From assembly GCA_021464415.1 (NCBI GenBank), contig JAKCWG010000712.1, positions 1 through 64,000 of the forward strand: a DNA stretch of 64,000 nucleotides. The letters are read 5' to 3'. Position numbers and translations under genes: made by a program. Positions 11,979 to 24,786 of this stretch are shown here, piece after piece; positions within the stretch are counted from its first letter, which is position 1; the number at the start of each line of letters is the position of its first letter. Under the pieces are notes generated by a model. It saw only the letters and a list, made by a program, of their open reading frames with translations. It had not been told where the DNA came from and did not search any database. This DNA comes from Lonicera japonica (lineage: Eukaryota > Streptophyta > Magnoliopsida > Dipsacales > Caprifoliaceae).

Positions 11979-11988
11979 TTTATAAAGG

Positions 11989-13185
11989 GGCCGGGGCTAT
12001 TATTTACAACTTCTAATTTTGTCACTAACACTACTTTTATCACAAACACCTTTTTCATGTCAATTTTTAGTCACTAACACTCTCCACCTAATTAAAAATT
12101 AATACAAACATGAATTAAAAATATAACTATTTAACATTGAAAAAGAAAGAAGTCATTTACGGCTCTCACCTAATGACAGATGAGTAGATTCACACACACT
12201 CACCCCACATTAGGTTGATGTAATGTAAGTGACTCGCCTAATATAAGGCAATAAAGTGCAGAGTGTACTAGAATATTTCTAAATTAGACTCACCTAATGA
12301 CAGGTGAGTGGATTCACACACACTCACCCGACATTAGGTGAATGTGTTGTAAGTGACTCGCCTAATATAACGCAATGGAGTGTGGAGTGTATTGGAGTAT
12401 TTCTAAATTAGACTCACCTAGTGACAAGTGAGTGGATTCACACACACTCACCCCACATCAGGTGAGTGCGTTATAAGAAACTCGCCTAATAACACACACT
12501 CGTCTCACATGGGGTGAGTGTGTCTGTACACATTCGCCTTATTTGAGGAGAGCTGTAACTAGATTACTCTCCTTATATAAAGCAAGTCAAGCCTGGACAG
12601 AACCCGTTTTATACTCTGTTTTAGGGATTATATATTTGTTTCAATTTGAATGTTGTAGAATGATGTATGAAAGCTGATATACACATTAATACACTAATAA
12701 TAACAATTATAATACATATTTGGCTTCATTTTGGAGTGAAATTTCATCACCAACTTTTTCTTGAACTTCTTTTTTCTCCACCATCTCATGAACAATGCTT
12801 CTTATTTATCATAATCCAAGCTTCAAACTTTCCACCAATAATGTTTGTACTTCAATTTGGTTGTGATTTCTTGATTTTGAGAGCTCAAATGATAAAGAAG
12901 TGAGTCTCTTCTCTCTCTATCTTTTCACTTGAAACAATGGAATGTGATTGTGAATGGGGAGAAAATGGGAGATATAGGTTTAATTATTTGGGTTAATGTT
13001 TGATTAGTTTATTAAAAAATGAATAAATAGATAGGTTTTTTTTTTAAGTATTGGGTAAATAAATTAAATAATGGTTAAATGAGAAGGTGTTTGTGACAAA
13101 AAAATGGGGTGTTAAAAAATATTTTTTATCAAATTATAGATGGTGGTGTTTGTGACAAGATTGGCGGGTGTAAATATTAGCCCCC
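11989..13185. mobile_element. Non-autonomous TIR transposon with internal tandem repeats, Mutator-like by target duplication (copy A)
   Basis: The left end (GGGGCTATTATTTACA after a short GGCC prefix) and the right end (reverse complement GGGGGCTAATATTTACA) are inverted repeats that continue for about 40 bp, both containing TTGTCAC(A/T)AACAC. The flanks TTTATAAAGG (11979-11988) and TTTATAAGGG (13186-13195) form a 10-bp target duplication with one mismatch, in the 9-11 bp range of Mutator-like elements. No transposase frame lies inside. A second copy of the same family occurs at 26800-27192 and 30083-30712. Confidence 0.65.
12164..12530. repeat. Tandem array of about 124-bp units inside the TIR element
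   Basis: Three consecutive units start with CTCACCTA at 12164, 12289 and 12413. Each contains inverted CTCACC/GGTGAG motifs around an ACACACTCAC core. A related array occurs in copy B (about 26830-27160). Confidence 0.8.
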
Positions 13186-15120
13186 TTTATAAGGGACTGA
13201 TTGATAAACGTATAGAAAATGATAAAAGAAAATAATAATTTGTGTTAAAAATAGAAAATAATTTTAAGAAAAATAGTTGATTTCTGTTAAAAGATAGAAA
13301 ATAATTTAAGTGGTGTGGTGAGTGAGATGACATGAGATGATATCTTACATTTTAGTTTTTTTTCCACAAAAAACATTTCTTTGGATGATGAGAAAGAAAA
13401 AATGTCAACAAAAAATAAAGAATGATAGATTAAATAGGAAAGAGGTATACACCTTTAGAAGGATTTTCAACTCACGAATCCTACATACATTTTAACCAAA
13501 TTCGTGGACTCCATTGTTCTTAGTATAAGAATTGTACATGAGACTTAATATCTATTAGCTGAGAGAATCATCCTATAACAAAAAAATAATTATATCTCTC
13601 TTTATTAGTAGGGAGAATCATCTTATAATAAAAAAAATCTTTGTCTCTCTTCGTTAGTTAGAAGAACCATCCAATAACAAAACATGCATGTCTCCTCTTT
13701 GGGTGTGTGATTGTGAGCAACTAAGTCATCAAAATTTGTGTACGTTACATTTTTTACTTGTTAACTAACGATATTTCATTGTTTTATAGTTATAAATATT
13801 TCAAGATATTTTGATTAAAAAGTAAATATACATTTACAAAATAGTGTCAATAGGTGGATATACTTTTAAATTTTCAAAAAAGATAATTTTGTAAAACTTG
13901 GTTTAGAATTTTCATAAATTTAGATTAGTTAAATTAAAACAGTCCACTCTTTATATAAATAGGCATTGTTCGAACCTCATCAGCAGTAGTTTGACGGGAT
14001 AGTTGATTAATTCTTAGGGGAAGGTGATGTAGGTTTGGCGAATCCAGAATTAAAACAAGTCTACAGGGTAGTTTTGATTAATCCTTAAGGGATGGTGATG
14101 CAGGTATAGCTATAGAGAATGCAAATCGACCGAAAGCAAACTTCGAAAAAGAGCTTAGAGCGGCAAGATGGTGATTGGGCCATGATAGATCGAACCAAAG
14201 TAAAAGTAAGTCTTCATAGAAGAGCTCAAGGGTAGCTCAAACCATATTAGAGATGGTTTCATCCTTTTAAAGGACAATTTGACTGGGGAGGGTTATTCCC
14301 ATTTACATAAAGCATGCATTACAATTTCTTAATAAAATTTTCATTAAAAAAATCATAGATAAAAAAATATTCTTTATTCACGGATTTATCTTATCAACTT
14401 AAGCATTTGATTCCGCGTGAGATTTAACATTAAAATACCATCACAAATAAATCACGGCACACATTTTAGCTATTCTTTGCTCCGTTTTAAAATATTTGTA
14501 AGGGTACCAGGGGTATAAATTTGTTCCCTTTAGGTGAAGAAAGAATAATTATAAAATTGTCATTGTTTAGTAAAACAAGATTACTCTGCACACATAATAC
14601 TTGTGTTATTTAGATACCTATAATTGAAGAACAAATTTATATTGCTTAAGAGTAGATGTTTGATTCCCGTTGTAAATAACTATTTTATGAAAAAAGAAGG
14701 ATGCAAAAATTAGAAACGAAAAGTTTAAAACAATTTTAAAGTTTGTATATCCATTTAATTTGTCTGGTATAGATTTATAGCTTCACCTAGGATTCAACCC
14801 ACTGTAAAAACTACCAGCGGACAAATTCACGTTTCTCAGTTGTCTCAGTCAACAACGGTGACAAGGAAAGTTTTATCACGAATAAAGTTTATATATCCAT
14901 TTAATTTGTCTGGTAAGTTGACTATTATTTACGGAGTAATAATTGAGATAAAAAGGGAGAAAGGTAAACCAAATTGATGATTGTCTTGCCAGGGCATAAA
15001 AATAACCCTAATGCCTTTTGTTCTTGACTTTTCACTGCAATAATAATTTTTGACAAATTTTTTTTGAAGTATAAATTTATTTTTTTTAATACAGGCGATG
15101 ATAGATCTAAGTATTTGATG

Positions 15121-15147
15121 AGAGGTGGGGGTGGGGGTGGGGAAGGG
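15121..15147 (+). repeat. G-rich run (GGTGGG repeats), possible quadruplex
   Basis: Several consecutive G-runs separated by single T or A residues on plus. This is enough G-tracts for a quadruplex, but no functional context is visible. Confidence 0.5.
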
Positions 15148-15889
15148 GCGAATCAAATCTTGGCACCCTTGTGATATACCTACCACACAGTTGACCACTT
15201 GGGTTAAGATCTGGATCTAGTACAAATGACAATTTAAACATCACAATAAGAATATTCGACATTTGAGACACTGCAACGTTTATGCATTGTGATTGTCTTA
15301 ATCGTGAACTAATATATACAAAACTTGCACAAATGTCAAATTGTTTAAGGATTTTTTGAATTACCCCCCTATTTTTAGTTGAAAATTTATAGTTAGCCTC
15401 GTATTTCGGTAATAAATCCTTTGACTTAACCTCCTAGATGCTAACAACCCACTAACTCCGCCCAAAATTTGGGCAACTAATAGAACTACTTTCATTGTCA
15501 ACCTTTGAACTAAACTAATACAGATGTGTGTGTATATGTATAGGGAATGTTCAAGTTACACCAGATGTAAAATAAAGAAGTTTTACACCCATTAAGAACA
15601 TTTTCTCAACTCCGTAATTCATTAATTTGTCCATAAATTAGATCAATATTATATTTTATGGATACATGCAAAAAATTAAATTAATCAAAGTTGCAGAGAC
15701 CCCTCATCATAAGCATGTTATATATTAAATTATGAGCATTATATTTAAGTAAAATTAAGTGTATCAATTATGGTTACAAATATTTGATCAATTTGAAACT
15801 CTGTGTGCTTCATAAAGACAGCGAAAATAGTTAATCCATCAGTGGAATTGATAAATTATGAATTTAAAAAAAAATTGAGAAAAAAAAAG

Positions 15890-15895
<6 letters not shown>

Positions 15896-15922
<27 letters not shown>
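15896..15922. repeat. (GA)n microsatellite
   Basis: About 13 uninterrupted GA units. Confidence 0.9.
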
Positions 15923-17573
15923 TCAAATGGTTCTCCCACGGTAGTAGTGAAAAGGTTGAAGAAGGAAGGTGTTTGGTAGTTAAGATTTGAGGATTATTGA
16001 CACTTTGGTTAGATTCCACAAAATTTAGAGGGAGTTAATAGACTATTAAATCCTAGGTGTTAAATTAGGGATTAGTGAAATACAGGGTAACTCTAGTTTG
16101 CGATTAAGAAAGTTGAAGATATGCTTGAGAAAGTAATGTAGAATAGAGAGTTTGTTATTAGCCAAAATCAAATCATCTTTTTTTGTTTCTTCTAGTAATT
16201 GCGGTTGCTAACTACAGTTTGGTTTCAATCGGAGGAATAAAATATGGGTGCTAATAAAGGCACCTTTAATTTTTTGTTTCAACACCCATAAATATTTAAA
16301 TTAGTTTTTAACTTTGAAAGGGTACCCCTAATTTAAGCACTCCAATAAGAAAACTAAAATACTATCTTGTGTCAATCATGGTACCAGAATACAAACCTTA
16401 AAAACTCACTGAGAACCAAATCTTCATTAGTTATCTCTATTTCACTCACACATGTACACTACTTAATGAAGAAACCTTTGAAAAAAAAAAAAAAAAACCT
16501 CTCTCGTTACAACTATTTGGATAATGAAAGGGCCATCAACATGTATTCGATGACTGGAACACAAATAATCTCATTGATTTTAATTTTTTCTTCATTAATC
16601 ACAAATATGAATTAGAAAAAGAAACTAAAATGTCAAAACTATCGGATAGAAACGAAATTGGGAATGTATACGTACAGTAAAGCCGCATATATTTTATTTT
16701 GTATTTTTCTTTCTTATTTATTGAGAATGATGAACATGTTCTTTATTTCTTAATTCATTTATTTTGATTATCTCCTACATCACCATCAAATCATGTATAG
16801 TGACTTAACTATATCATTGAGTTCAGAAAAAGAAAAAGTTTATCATATCACTCCATTGCTGGAAAAATGGGTAAAGGATTATATATTTGTAGAGAGAGTA
16901 TGCAAAGAGAGAAAAGATGGTGTGAAAGAGATCAAAGAGACTTTTTTTTTCTTTTTTTTATTAGGGTGCTCAAATGATTAGGGTGTACTTTCAAAATTAA
17001 AAATCAAATTCAGATGTTTAAAGATTGGGTGTTAAAACAAGAAGTAAAAGTGCCTTTACCAATACCCATAAAATATGGTTTGCTCATGATGGTTGATATA
17101 TTGTATTTGTTTTCTTAAGTGGCATTTGAAAAAAAAAACAAAAAAGCTCCTTAAAAAGGGAAGAAAAATTTAGTCTAGCCCTCGCCTAGCCCACCTAGAC
17201 CTGCCAACCTAATTAGGCACCCGCCTAAATCCAGCTAAGTCATCTCGGCGCCTAGGCACTAATCGGGCTGACTGGGCACAGCCTAGCCAGCCTTTTAAAA
17301 CATTGCTCTCCATTATTTGTAACAATAGTGACTTATGATTTCTAAATGATAAGGGTGTACAAAATCTAATCCAAGCCGATCAAACCAACCGATTCAATCA
17401 GCTGATCCAATCCAGTTTTGATTGGATTGGGTGAAAGTGGCGGATTTGATTGGTTTGCCTTTTAGAAAACTAACTAAATATTGGATCGGTTTGGTTTTTA
17501 CCTTGGCAAAACCAATGCAAACCTAATCAGTGACACATGTCCCCAACTAATTAGCTATTATTATATACTAAAC

Positions 17574-18379
17574 TAGGAGTGTAAATGGTTATTCGAAAAT
17601 CCAAATCCGTTCTGAATTTAAATATGTATCTTACATGTATGCATATTTATCCGAATAGATATTCGAAAAGAGGATTTTGATAGTATTTATAAATATCCGA
17701 GAAAACGGATCGAAATATGGATAATGATAATATTTGACCTAAATCATTCGTATTTGAGAAAGATTATCCATATTTGCAAATATTCGATTTGTTAGATATT
17801 CGTATCCGCTATAATTTAGTATATATTATATATCTCTCCCCTTTCCCAAAAAAAAAAAGCCTATAGCAAAGGAAAAGAAAGAGAAAAACTATTTACAACA
17901 TATGTGATTTGATAATATGAATTGTTCGAGACCATATCAAATTTAAGATTGTATTGATTTTCATCTTTGATTTGTATGGTTATGTTATAATTTTAACGTA
18001 AATCTTATTGGATTATACAAAAACAATAAAAATAGAAATTCATTATTTAAGTTAAAAAGTTTGATATAAAACGTTACTCATTATTTTAATATGTTTTGCT
18101 TCTGGAGTTACAACTTGTTTTAATTTAAAGATTAAATAGTCAAATATATTTATAAGATTGAGCCAATTTTTAGATTAACAAAATTTAATTACCGTGTCTA
18201 TAATTATATAGAAATATGGATAAGTATATTATCCAAATATGAGATATCCGATCTGATAAGGATCGTTTAATACACTATCCGAACGGATGCATATAAAGAT
18301 TTGGATAGTAAATTTAAAAAGGAATACATATAATATATAATGTAGTATCATATATGTATTTAATTCATTTACACCCCCA
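17574..18379. mobile_element. Non-autonomous hAT-like transposon with perfect 8-bp target duplication
   Basis: The ends TAGGAGTGTAAATG and CATTTACACCCCCA are inverted repeats (two mismatches over 14). The flanks TACTAAAC (17566-17573) and TACTAAAC (18380-18387) are identical, and an 8-bp duplication is the hAT signature. The 806-bp interior is noncoding and packed with inverted ATCCGAA/TTCGGAT-like motifs, as expected of subterminal transposase-binding sites. Confidence 0.75.
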
Positions 18380-18387
18380 TACTAAAC

Positions 18388-19587
18388 ATAATTTTATTTC
18401 GTTTTTGAGCAACTGCACTTAAAGGGATAATTCCAACACGAGATCACCCGCTAAATAGATCGTCCCTCACATGGACCCAATCAATCATACAAATTTATTG
18501 GTAAAACTACCCTTCCTAGAAAGCTCTTATTTTTTTTTTTATATGTTTATTCTTTTCTTAATTTATTTTTTTAAGAACTATTAAGACTAACCTAATTATT
18601 AGAACTCGCTTCCGGCTAGTAAAAAGTTTCAAGTTTGAGTCCCACTTCGGTATGAATGTATTAATTTATTTCTGTAAGGAATTTTATTGACCTTGCAGAA
18701 TCAAAAATATTTTACCATCAGATTGGAGGACCCACGAGAGTTCTGCGGTTTCGGGGGACAAAAAACACTTCTTTGTAATATAAACACATGGACTATATTT
18801 TAAAAGTGTTAAAAATCAAACATATATAATTAAACAAAGACTTGGACCAATAATTAAACAAGTTTACTTTAAAAGAGACAAGTAAGATGCTCTTACAGAA
18901 ATTAAATATAGGCAAGTGTCGTTTTGTTAAACAATTTTCTTATGAAGATTATAAAATCTAACAAATACATGCATATACCTTTTATGCATAGTGTCCAAAT
19001 TTAATACGGATCGTATATGTACAGACCAATTTTTAGTGACTAATTTTAATCGTTAAAATAATAAAAGTTCATTACTAAAAATATGATCCATATACAAATA
19101 GTCGAAATAATTATAAGAACTCCGGTTAAAACATTTATTTATTTATTTATTTTTATTTTTATTTTTGTCCTTTCCAACAACAAAATTTGGATGGAATGAG
19201 TTGACCTTAGAAGCAAAACTAAATTTGTCGGGCCAATAAAAATCACGTGGCTTGCACCGGCAAATAAGGAAGTACTTTTTTGACAGTAATATCTTCATTA
19301 TTTTATGCGGCTTAAATATTTTCAAATATTTAAAGACGTATATTGTTGAAATATTGTAATTTATTATTATTGTTAGCTGTGTATAGTTGTCTAATTATAA
19401 TTTCATAATTAACTCAATAGATAAATTAAAATTCTAATGTAAAGAAAAAAGGGGAATGCCATTAGTAGATACCAAAACACTATTTAATACTCCGTCCTAC
19501 TTTGCTCTATGACATCGAATATGTACACATTTATTCGGTGATAAGGGACTAAGCAATTGCTGATTAAAAAAATATACATTGGCTCGG
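18388..19587. other. AT-rich noncoding DNA, no gene seen
   Basis: No supported feature. It contains T-rich low-complexity stretches near 18530 and 19140. Confidence 0.5.
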
Positions 19588-19665
19588 CCCCTAAGTATCG
19601 AGTATGTGCACATTTACTCGATGCTTAAAGATCGAGTAAATGTGCACATACTCGATACTTAGGGG
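19588..19665. repeat. Perfect 35-bp inverted repeat with 8-base loop
   Basis: The left arm (19588-19622) and right arm (19631-19665) are exact reverse complements around the loop GCTTAAAG; each arm contains ATGTGCACAT. A degenerate third copy of the arm lies at about 19515-19555, and partial pairing continues outside the perfect arms. It could be a small TIR element or the source of a hairpin RNA. Confidence 0.85.
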
Positions 19666-19889
19666 TCAGGTCTTTTAATATGTGTTAATAGCAACCCCCG
19701 AAAAAATGGTAAATGTTCACAAGCAAGGAAAATAGTAAGCATAACAAATGGCCATATTTATCTACATAGAAGTTATATCACATTAACAAATAGCGTATCT
19801 TAAAGCAGTGTAATACATTACCAATCATACATTCATTCGCCCAAGTACATGAAATCTAAACAGGTAATACATATATATTTAAATAGTCA

Positions 19890-22800
19890 TTAGGCTGCTT
19901 GAGCAAAACCCAGTTGCAGATTACCGTAATCAAACACAGTGTGATACACGCCCATGAATACGTCTCCAAGAATCCTGCAAACACATACGCACACATATAT
20001 ATTGGCAAAATCAGACGCTCTTATAAAAATTTGACGCGTATAAGAAAATGTACAAATGCTAATTCTATGTACGGTAAGGATAGCGTACCACCTAGGACCA
20101 CGAGGAGGAGGTATGTCCAAAGAGACGAAGCCACTGAGGCAGACTCCAGCAGTGCCTTTTCCAGTCTTAAGAATATACTGAAAATATGCAAAGAAAGCAT
20201 TTCTTAGAAGAAAAAGTCCACTGTTCCATTTTTGGAACATTGCAGAGTGATAAATAAGAGTTTGGTTTCCTTTTTAAGGACACGACACTAAGCGGGTTTT
20301 TGTTCTTAATTACCGGTTATGTTGAAATCAATATATTCTTAACAAAGTGAGAGTCAAACATGGACTCTTAATTTGGATGTTGAGAGTATTTCAAAATTAC
20401 AATCTTGAACATCATATCAAATTAACCGGTTCACTTTACAAGATGCCAAACCTAACTAGACCGAAAAAATGGAAGTTTAATCGACCAAATGAAATGAAAA
20501 ACAACTTTTTCTTACTAAACTCCATTCCAACGTAAGAAAGTTGCTGGTGTTTGTTTTTACAGCTTCATGCTTAATGAAAGTCCATTCAGCATTAAGAGGT
20601 AGATGTGATGTTTAATTCCTCACCTCCTATTGTTGAATTGGATCAAAATTCAGTATTAAGAGGCAAGTCCTATGCTGAACGCTTAATTTAATATTAATGA
20701 AATTTTATTTGTGTGTTGTCCATGTTCTTCTTAGTTATCATAATCATAAGGGTAAAATGTCATTTATTCCGCATTTAGAGCCATATAAAATCAAACACAA
20801 CTTCCAGAGGATCCATTCAACATTAAGCATTCAATGTTCATCAATCAGAAGTTAAAAAAACTAAACATAGATTTTATTTTAAAAGAAAGAACTGATAAAT
20901 TACAAGAAAAATTGAACCTGATCTGGAGTGAGGTTGAAACCTTTACCCCAAATAGTGAATGTGATGTTTGGCATGTTCGAAACACGATTGCAGTCGATTG
21001 ATGATTCTCCCATTGGAGTTGGTATGCTCTCACAAAGCTGTTCAAGAAGTTAAAAGGTGCCAAATTAAATTTCCATTTTTGGGCATTTTTAACATGGGAT
21101 TAGGAGAGAAATAAATCACCTGGCTCACGTAATTTAGAACCGTCTCCGTACTCCCCTTCTGCTTTAGCTGGTTTTGGACCCAAATAACAATCATTTCGCA
21201 AGCAGTGCACATAACACTTGTCCCAACTTCTTCCTTTTCAACTACTGTTTTGATGTTAGAACTGCATGGAATCACATTAAACTGCCAATTCAAGATTTTG
21301 TTGGCCACAATTTTTTGCTACTAATCGTCTCTCACAAAAAGTTGCGGGAGGAGGAACCACAGTGGATATCATTAATGCTTAACGTGCTCCCTCAGTAACC
21401 ACATACTCGTGCATAGAAAGCAGATAGAAACAGAATCAGGCAGAAATGGGATGGTTTAACACTCTCCCTCATGTGACCTCATACTCGCACGTTCAAAGGC
21501 TAGCATGTTATAGACTGTCTCTCCAAATAGTTTAAGCTATTCGGAAGAGAAACCACAATGAATATTATGCTTAACATACACCCTCGCATGTGACCCATAC
21601 TCGCACGTAGATAGCAAATTAAACAAAAACAGAATAAGATGGAAACAGGAATATCCAAAGGGGGACGGATATACTAAGGCTTGAATCTTGCACCTTCCAG
21701 ATAACTAGACTAATAACATGTTAGAAACTGTCTTTTTCAAAAGCATAAGATGTTTGGTCCAACATTGGACATCATGTTCAACATGTTTATCTTTATATAT
21801 AGAGGACCATCAATGCCTTCATTGCGTTCTAAACAACACATGAGGACTGGGAGTGGCAATTTGGGCGTATCTTATTGTGTTCATGAATTGCCAATTGAGG
21901 TTCGTACCAAGTACCAGTGAAACTATGTATTCAATTAATCATATCAAAGGACCAGAAAATAACCCGACCTGATTATTAAACATGTTTTGAGGTTGGTGAC
22001 GTCATCAACATATACATAGAGCTCGTTTACCAACAACATATATGGACTAGGATGATCCACCCTTTCAATTGATTTTTGATCAAATAAAGAAGGATGTCAT
22101 TTTCAAGTTATTTGCATTTCACACTGACCAGACAAGTTTATTAAGCGTGTTGCCAGGACATGTCATTTATAGGTTTATGTCATGCCTAATCCTAACCCAC
22201 TAACTTGTGTTGGGTTCAATACGCGTCTTCCCAAAAATTACCACTAATACATGCCCTCACGCACAAATGCACAAAGGACGGCTTACTGACCTCATAGAAT
22301 GAATTCCATTGAAGAAACATAAACCAATCTTGGAACATATTTTGTCGGGTGTTACCTGCAGATAAGTGTGGAAATAACTTGCTTTAAAGTTGGACGTTTA
22401 ACTTAAATAGATTGAAAAAAATACCCGAGAGGAAGATGAATTGAACACACCCGTGATATTAATAGATCCCAAATTTTCTCTCCATATTGAGATACAACTT
22501 GTTTACATTCCTGGCTCACTACTGCCTCAGGCCCAATTGCATGGTTGATTTCAGTCACGATATTCTGATATTATGGATCAATTAGAAACGAATACGAACA
22601 CATAGTTCGATAATTCACGACAATGGAGAAAGGTACAAGCACATACAGTTGGACCAGCAAGCAATGATGTTCCATAATCCACAATTGCAGCACATCCTCG
22701 TTCACAAAAACCTGAGAAGGGAGGAAAAGGGAAACCGAATAATAAATGTTTGAATCTAACAGACTGCCACTGTGAAATTTGATATTCCACTTTGAGTTTG

Positions 22801-24344
22801 TTACATTTTAAGGAAACGCTAATTTCAACATAATCAATGGACAAGAATTGTCTTGTGTTTCAGTGTCAGACGAGTACTTCTATGAAGACATAAGTACTTC
22901 TAAGAAGAAGACACATACAGGGTCATGGTGACATGTCGTCAATACATAGGTTAATGAATGGGTTCCGTCATGACTAGAATCTACACACTGCTAACCAATG
23001 CACAAGTGATACATTACTATGTCCTCGATACATGTCTCCAAATTGTATCTCCTAAGAACTATTGTTGTACGATTTGGTACATTATTTATGTCCCAAAAAG
23101 GAAATAGAACTGTCGAATTGAGACATCCCAAAAAAAAAAGTGGGACTGTATATTTGAGACGGAGGAAGTAATTCTTCAAAAACCAACTAAAAAGTACCTG
23201 TCGATAGGTTGCCAATGAGAAAATCTCCCATTTCAAACTGAAAAACAAGAAGGTAGAGCAAAAGTTAGTAAATATTTTCTTTTCGAATGGATCATAAGTA
23301 TACAATCAATGCTTTTGAATTACCGTAACAATACCTGCCAGTAACCCTTTTGAGTCACAGGAACATATGTTTGACTCCCTTTGTAGTGCTTTGGATCAAG
23401 ACCACCAAAAACAAGCTCGCCCCCATCTTTTTCTTTCGCATCTCGATTAAGCCAAAAAGAGAATACCTTATCATTTACAAGACCTTGCTCCACCATATTG
23501 TACCTGTATTTCTGTTATAAGTTAGTGTATGTGGATAACTAGAAGCAAGGAATAGCAAAAGGGTAAAAATTATGATTATATCCTTCTTTTTCCCAAGAAC
23601 TTGATAATGAAAACACAATTTCACAACTGAGAGTGGGTTTGATTGCAAAATTGAAAATTGATTGAAAAATCAATTAGTTTTTTTGTTGTGAGAAGTTAGA
23701 AAATGAGATAAGTGATCTAGTAAGATGGGCTATTAATTTTTTGGTTTTCGTAGGAATTCAGTTCTTTGGGTGATGGGTAAGAAAAGGTTTCGGTGAAAAA
23801 TGAGGACGATGTAGAAACTCTCATCAAATCACTCTCCCTTTTCCAAAATTCTCATAACAATTAGTAGTGTTCAATCATTTTACATTTTTTTATAAAACGA
23901 AACTTAAGGGTGCATTTGATCACAAAGCTAAAAAATCAACTACTTTTTACGAGAAGTTAGAAAATGAGATGAGTGATTTAGTGCGATTTTCTATATATAT
24001 ATTGTTATGGTATTTTTGGGGGGGGGGGGGGGGGCCTGATTTGGTTGTTTGTGGAATCCAATTCTTTGGGGGTGGGTATGAAAAGTTTTCGAAGAACAAT
24101 AAGGAAAAGGTGGAGAACATCTCATCAAATAACTCATTCCTCTTTGCAACTTCTCACAAATATTTTGTTTTTCCAATCATTTTATAAATCTTAAATTAGG
24201 CGAACCATAGAGTTCAGAAAATATAAATACCATGGAGGCACAACATCCCCCACTGAAATTTCCTGAAATCCAAGCCCAAGTATCCCATCAAACTTTGAAA
24301 CTACGAATGGAAGACTTCCCTCTTGTGTAGACTTCAACGAAAGT
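19890..24344 (-). pseudogene. Phytepsin-like aspartic protease, 5'-truncated, with saposin-like (PSI) insert
   Basis: Ten exons can be read on minus, all with GT-AG junctions: 24344-24231, 23503-23335, 23237-23198, 22711-22648, 22564-22451, 22355-22291, 21261-21120, 21037-20918, 20177-20089 and 19974-19890. In order they give [26 protein letters not shown] with [45 protein letters not shown], the saposin-like segments (ICSKIGLC, VMCTACEMIVIWVQNQL, LCESIPTPMGESSIDC), then IPPPRGPRW and [19 protein letters not shown]. Plant vacuolar aspartic proteases have this architecture, including the plant-specific insert. Exons for the signal peptide, propeptide and first catalytic Asp are not found; a transposase pseudogene begins at 24787. 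The second active-site triad reads Asp-Tyr-Gly (22672-22680) instead of Asp-Ser/Thr-Gly. I therefore call it a pseudogene, although the remaining exons join in frame. The introns carry repeats. Confidence 0.85.
23640..24180. repeat. Diverged direct duplication in an intron of the aspartic protease remnant
   Basis: About 200 bp at 23640-23840 recurs at 23905-24150 with many substitutions. Both copies contain GAGAAGTTAGAAAATGAGAT and a later CAATTCTTTGGG-type motif. The second copy contains a run of 17 G (24018-24034). Probably two copies of a small mobile element or a local duplication. Confidence 0.6.
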
Positions 24345-24786
24345 CTAAAAATTGTACATGAACATCATTGGATTCAAATTGCAAGACTCCAATTTCAATC
24401 TAGTAATAAGTGATTCGTGAACTTTAATCCCAATTGTACACGCATTTTTTGTATTTATTTGGTGTTGATATACATCATAATATACCATGTATTCAGCATT
24501 CAAAATTGGGAAAAAAAATCAAACATATTTTCATATGCTTCATTAAGCATTTAGAGTTCAACATTCGGCATTTAGAGGCTAGGAAAACACACAAAACCAA
24601 AACTGGCAAGAACTCACAGAGAAATTCTGCTTTTGTGTACTCAAAACCTGAGGGATTCCGCTTCGTTGAGGATTCATGTTTCTTCTCCTTTTGACTCAAT
24701 TTTCTTCTTGACGGTCTACCTTTGGGGATGACTGGAGTTGGTTCTTTAAGTGACGCCATGTATGGCATGGAAAGATATTTTAATTT

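Larger units (their letters stand above)
13196..17573. other. AT-rich noncoding DNA, no gene seen
   Basis: No supported coding region in about 4.4 kb. Landmarks are a near-duplicated 60-bp phrase around 13990 and 14055, a G-rich GGTGGG run (15121-15147), a GA microsatellite (15896-15922), and a GC-richer transposon-like tail near 17180-17310. Confidence 0.5.

Noticed and set aside
12164..12530. Regular repeats with palindromic parts, CRISPR-like at first sight
   Set aside because: Units of 124 bp are adjacent without unique spacers and lie inside a plant TIR transposon; CRISPR arrays do not occur in plant nuclear DNA.
14929..15198. 89-codon minus-strand frame
   Set aside because: AT-rich chance frame spanning a G-rich run; no domain or conserved motif.
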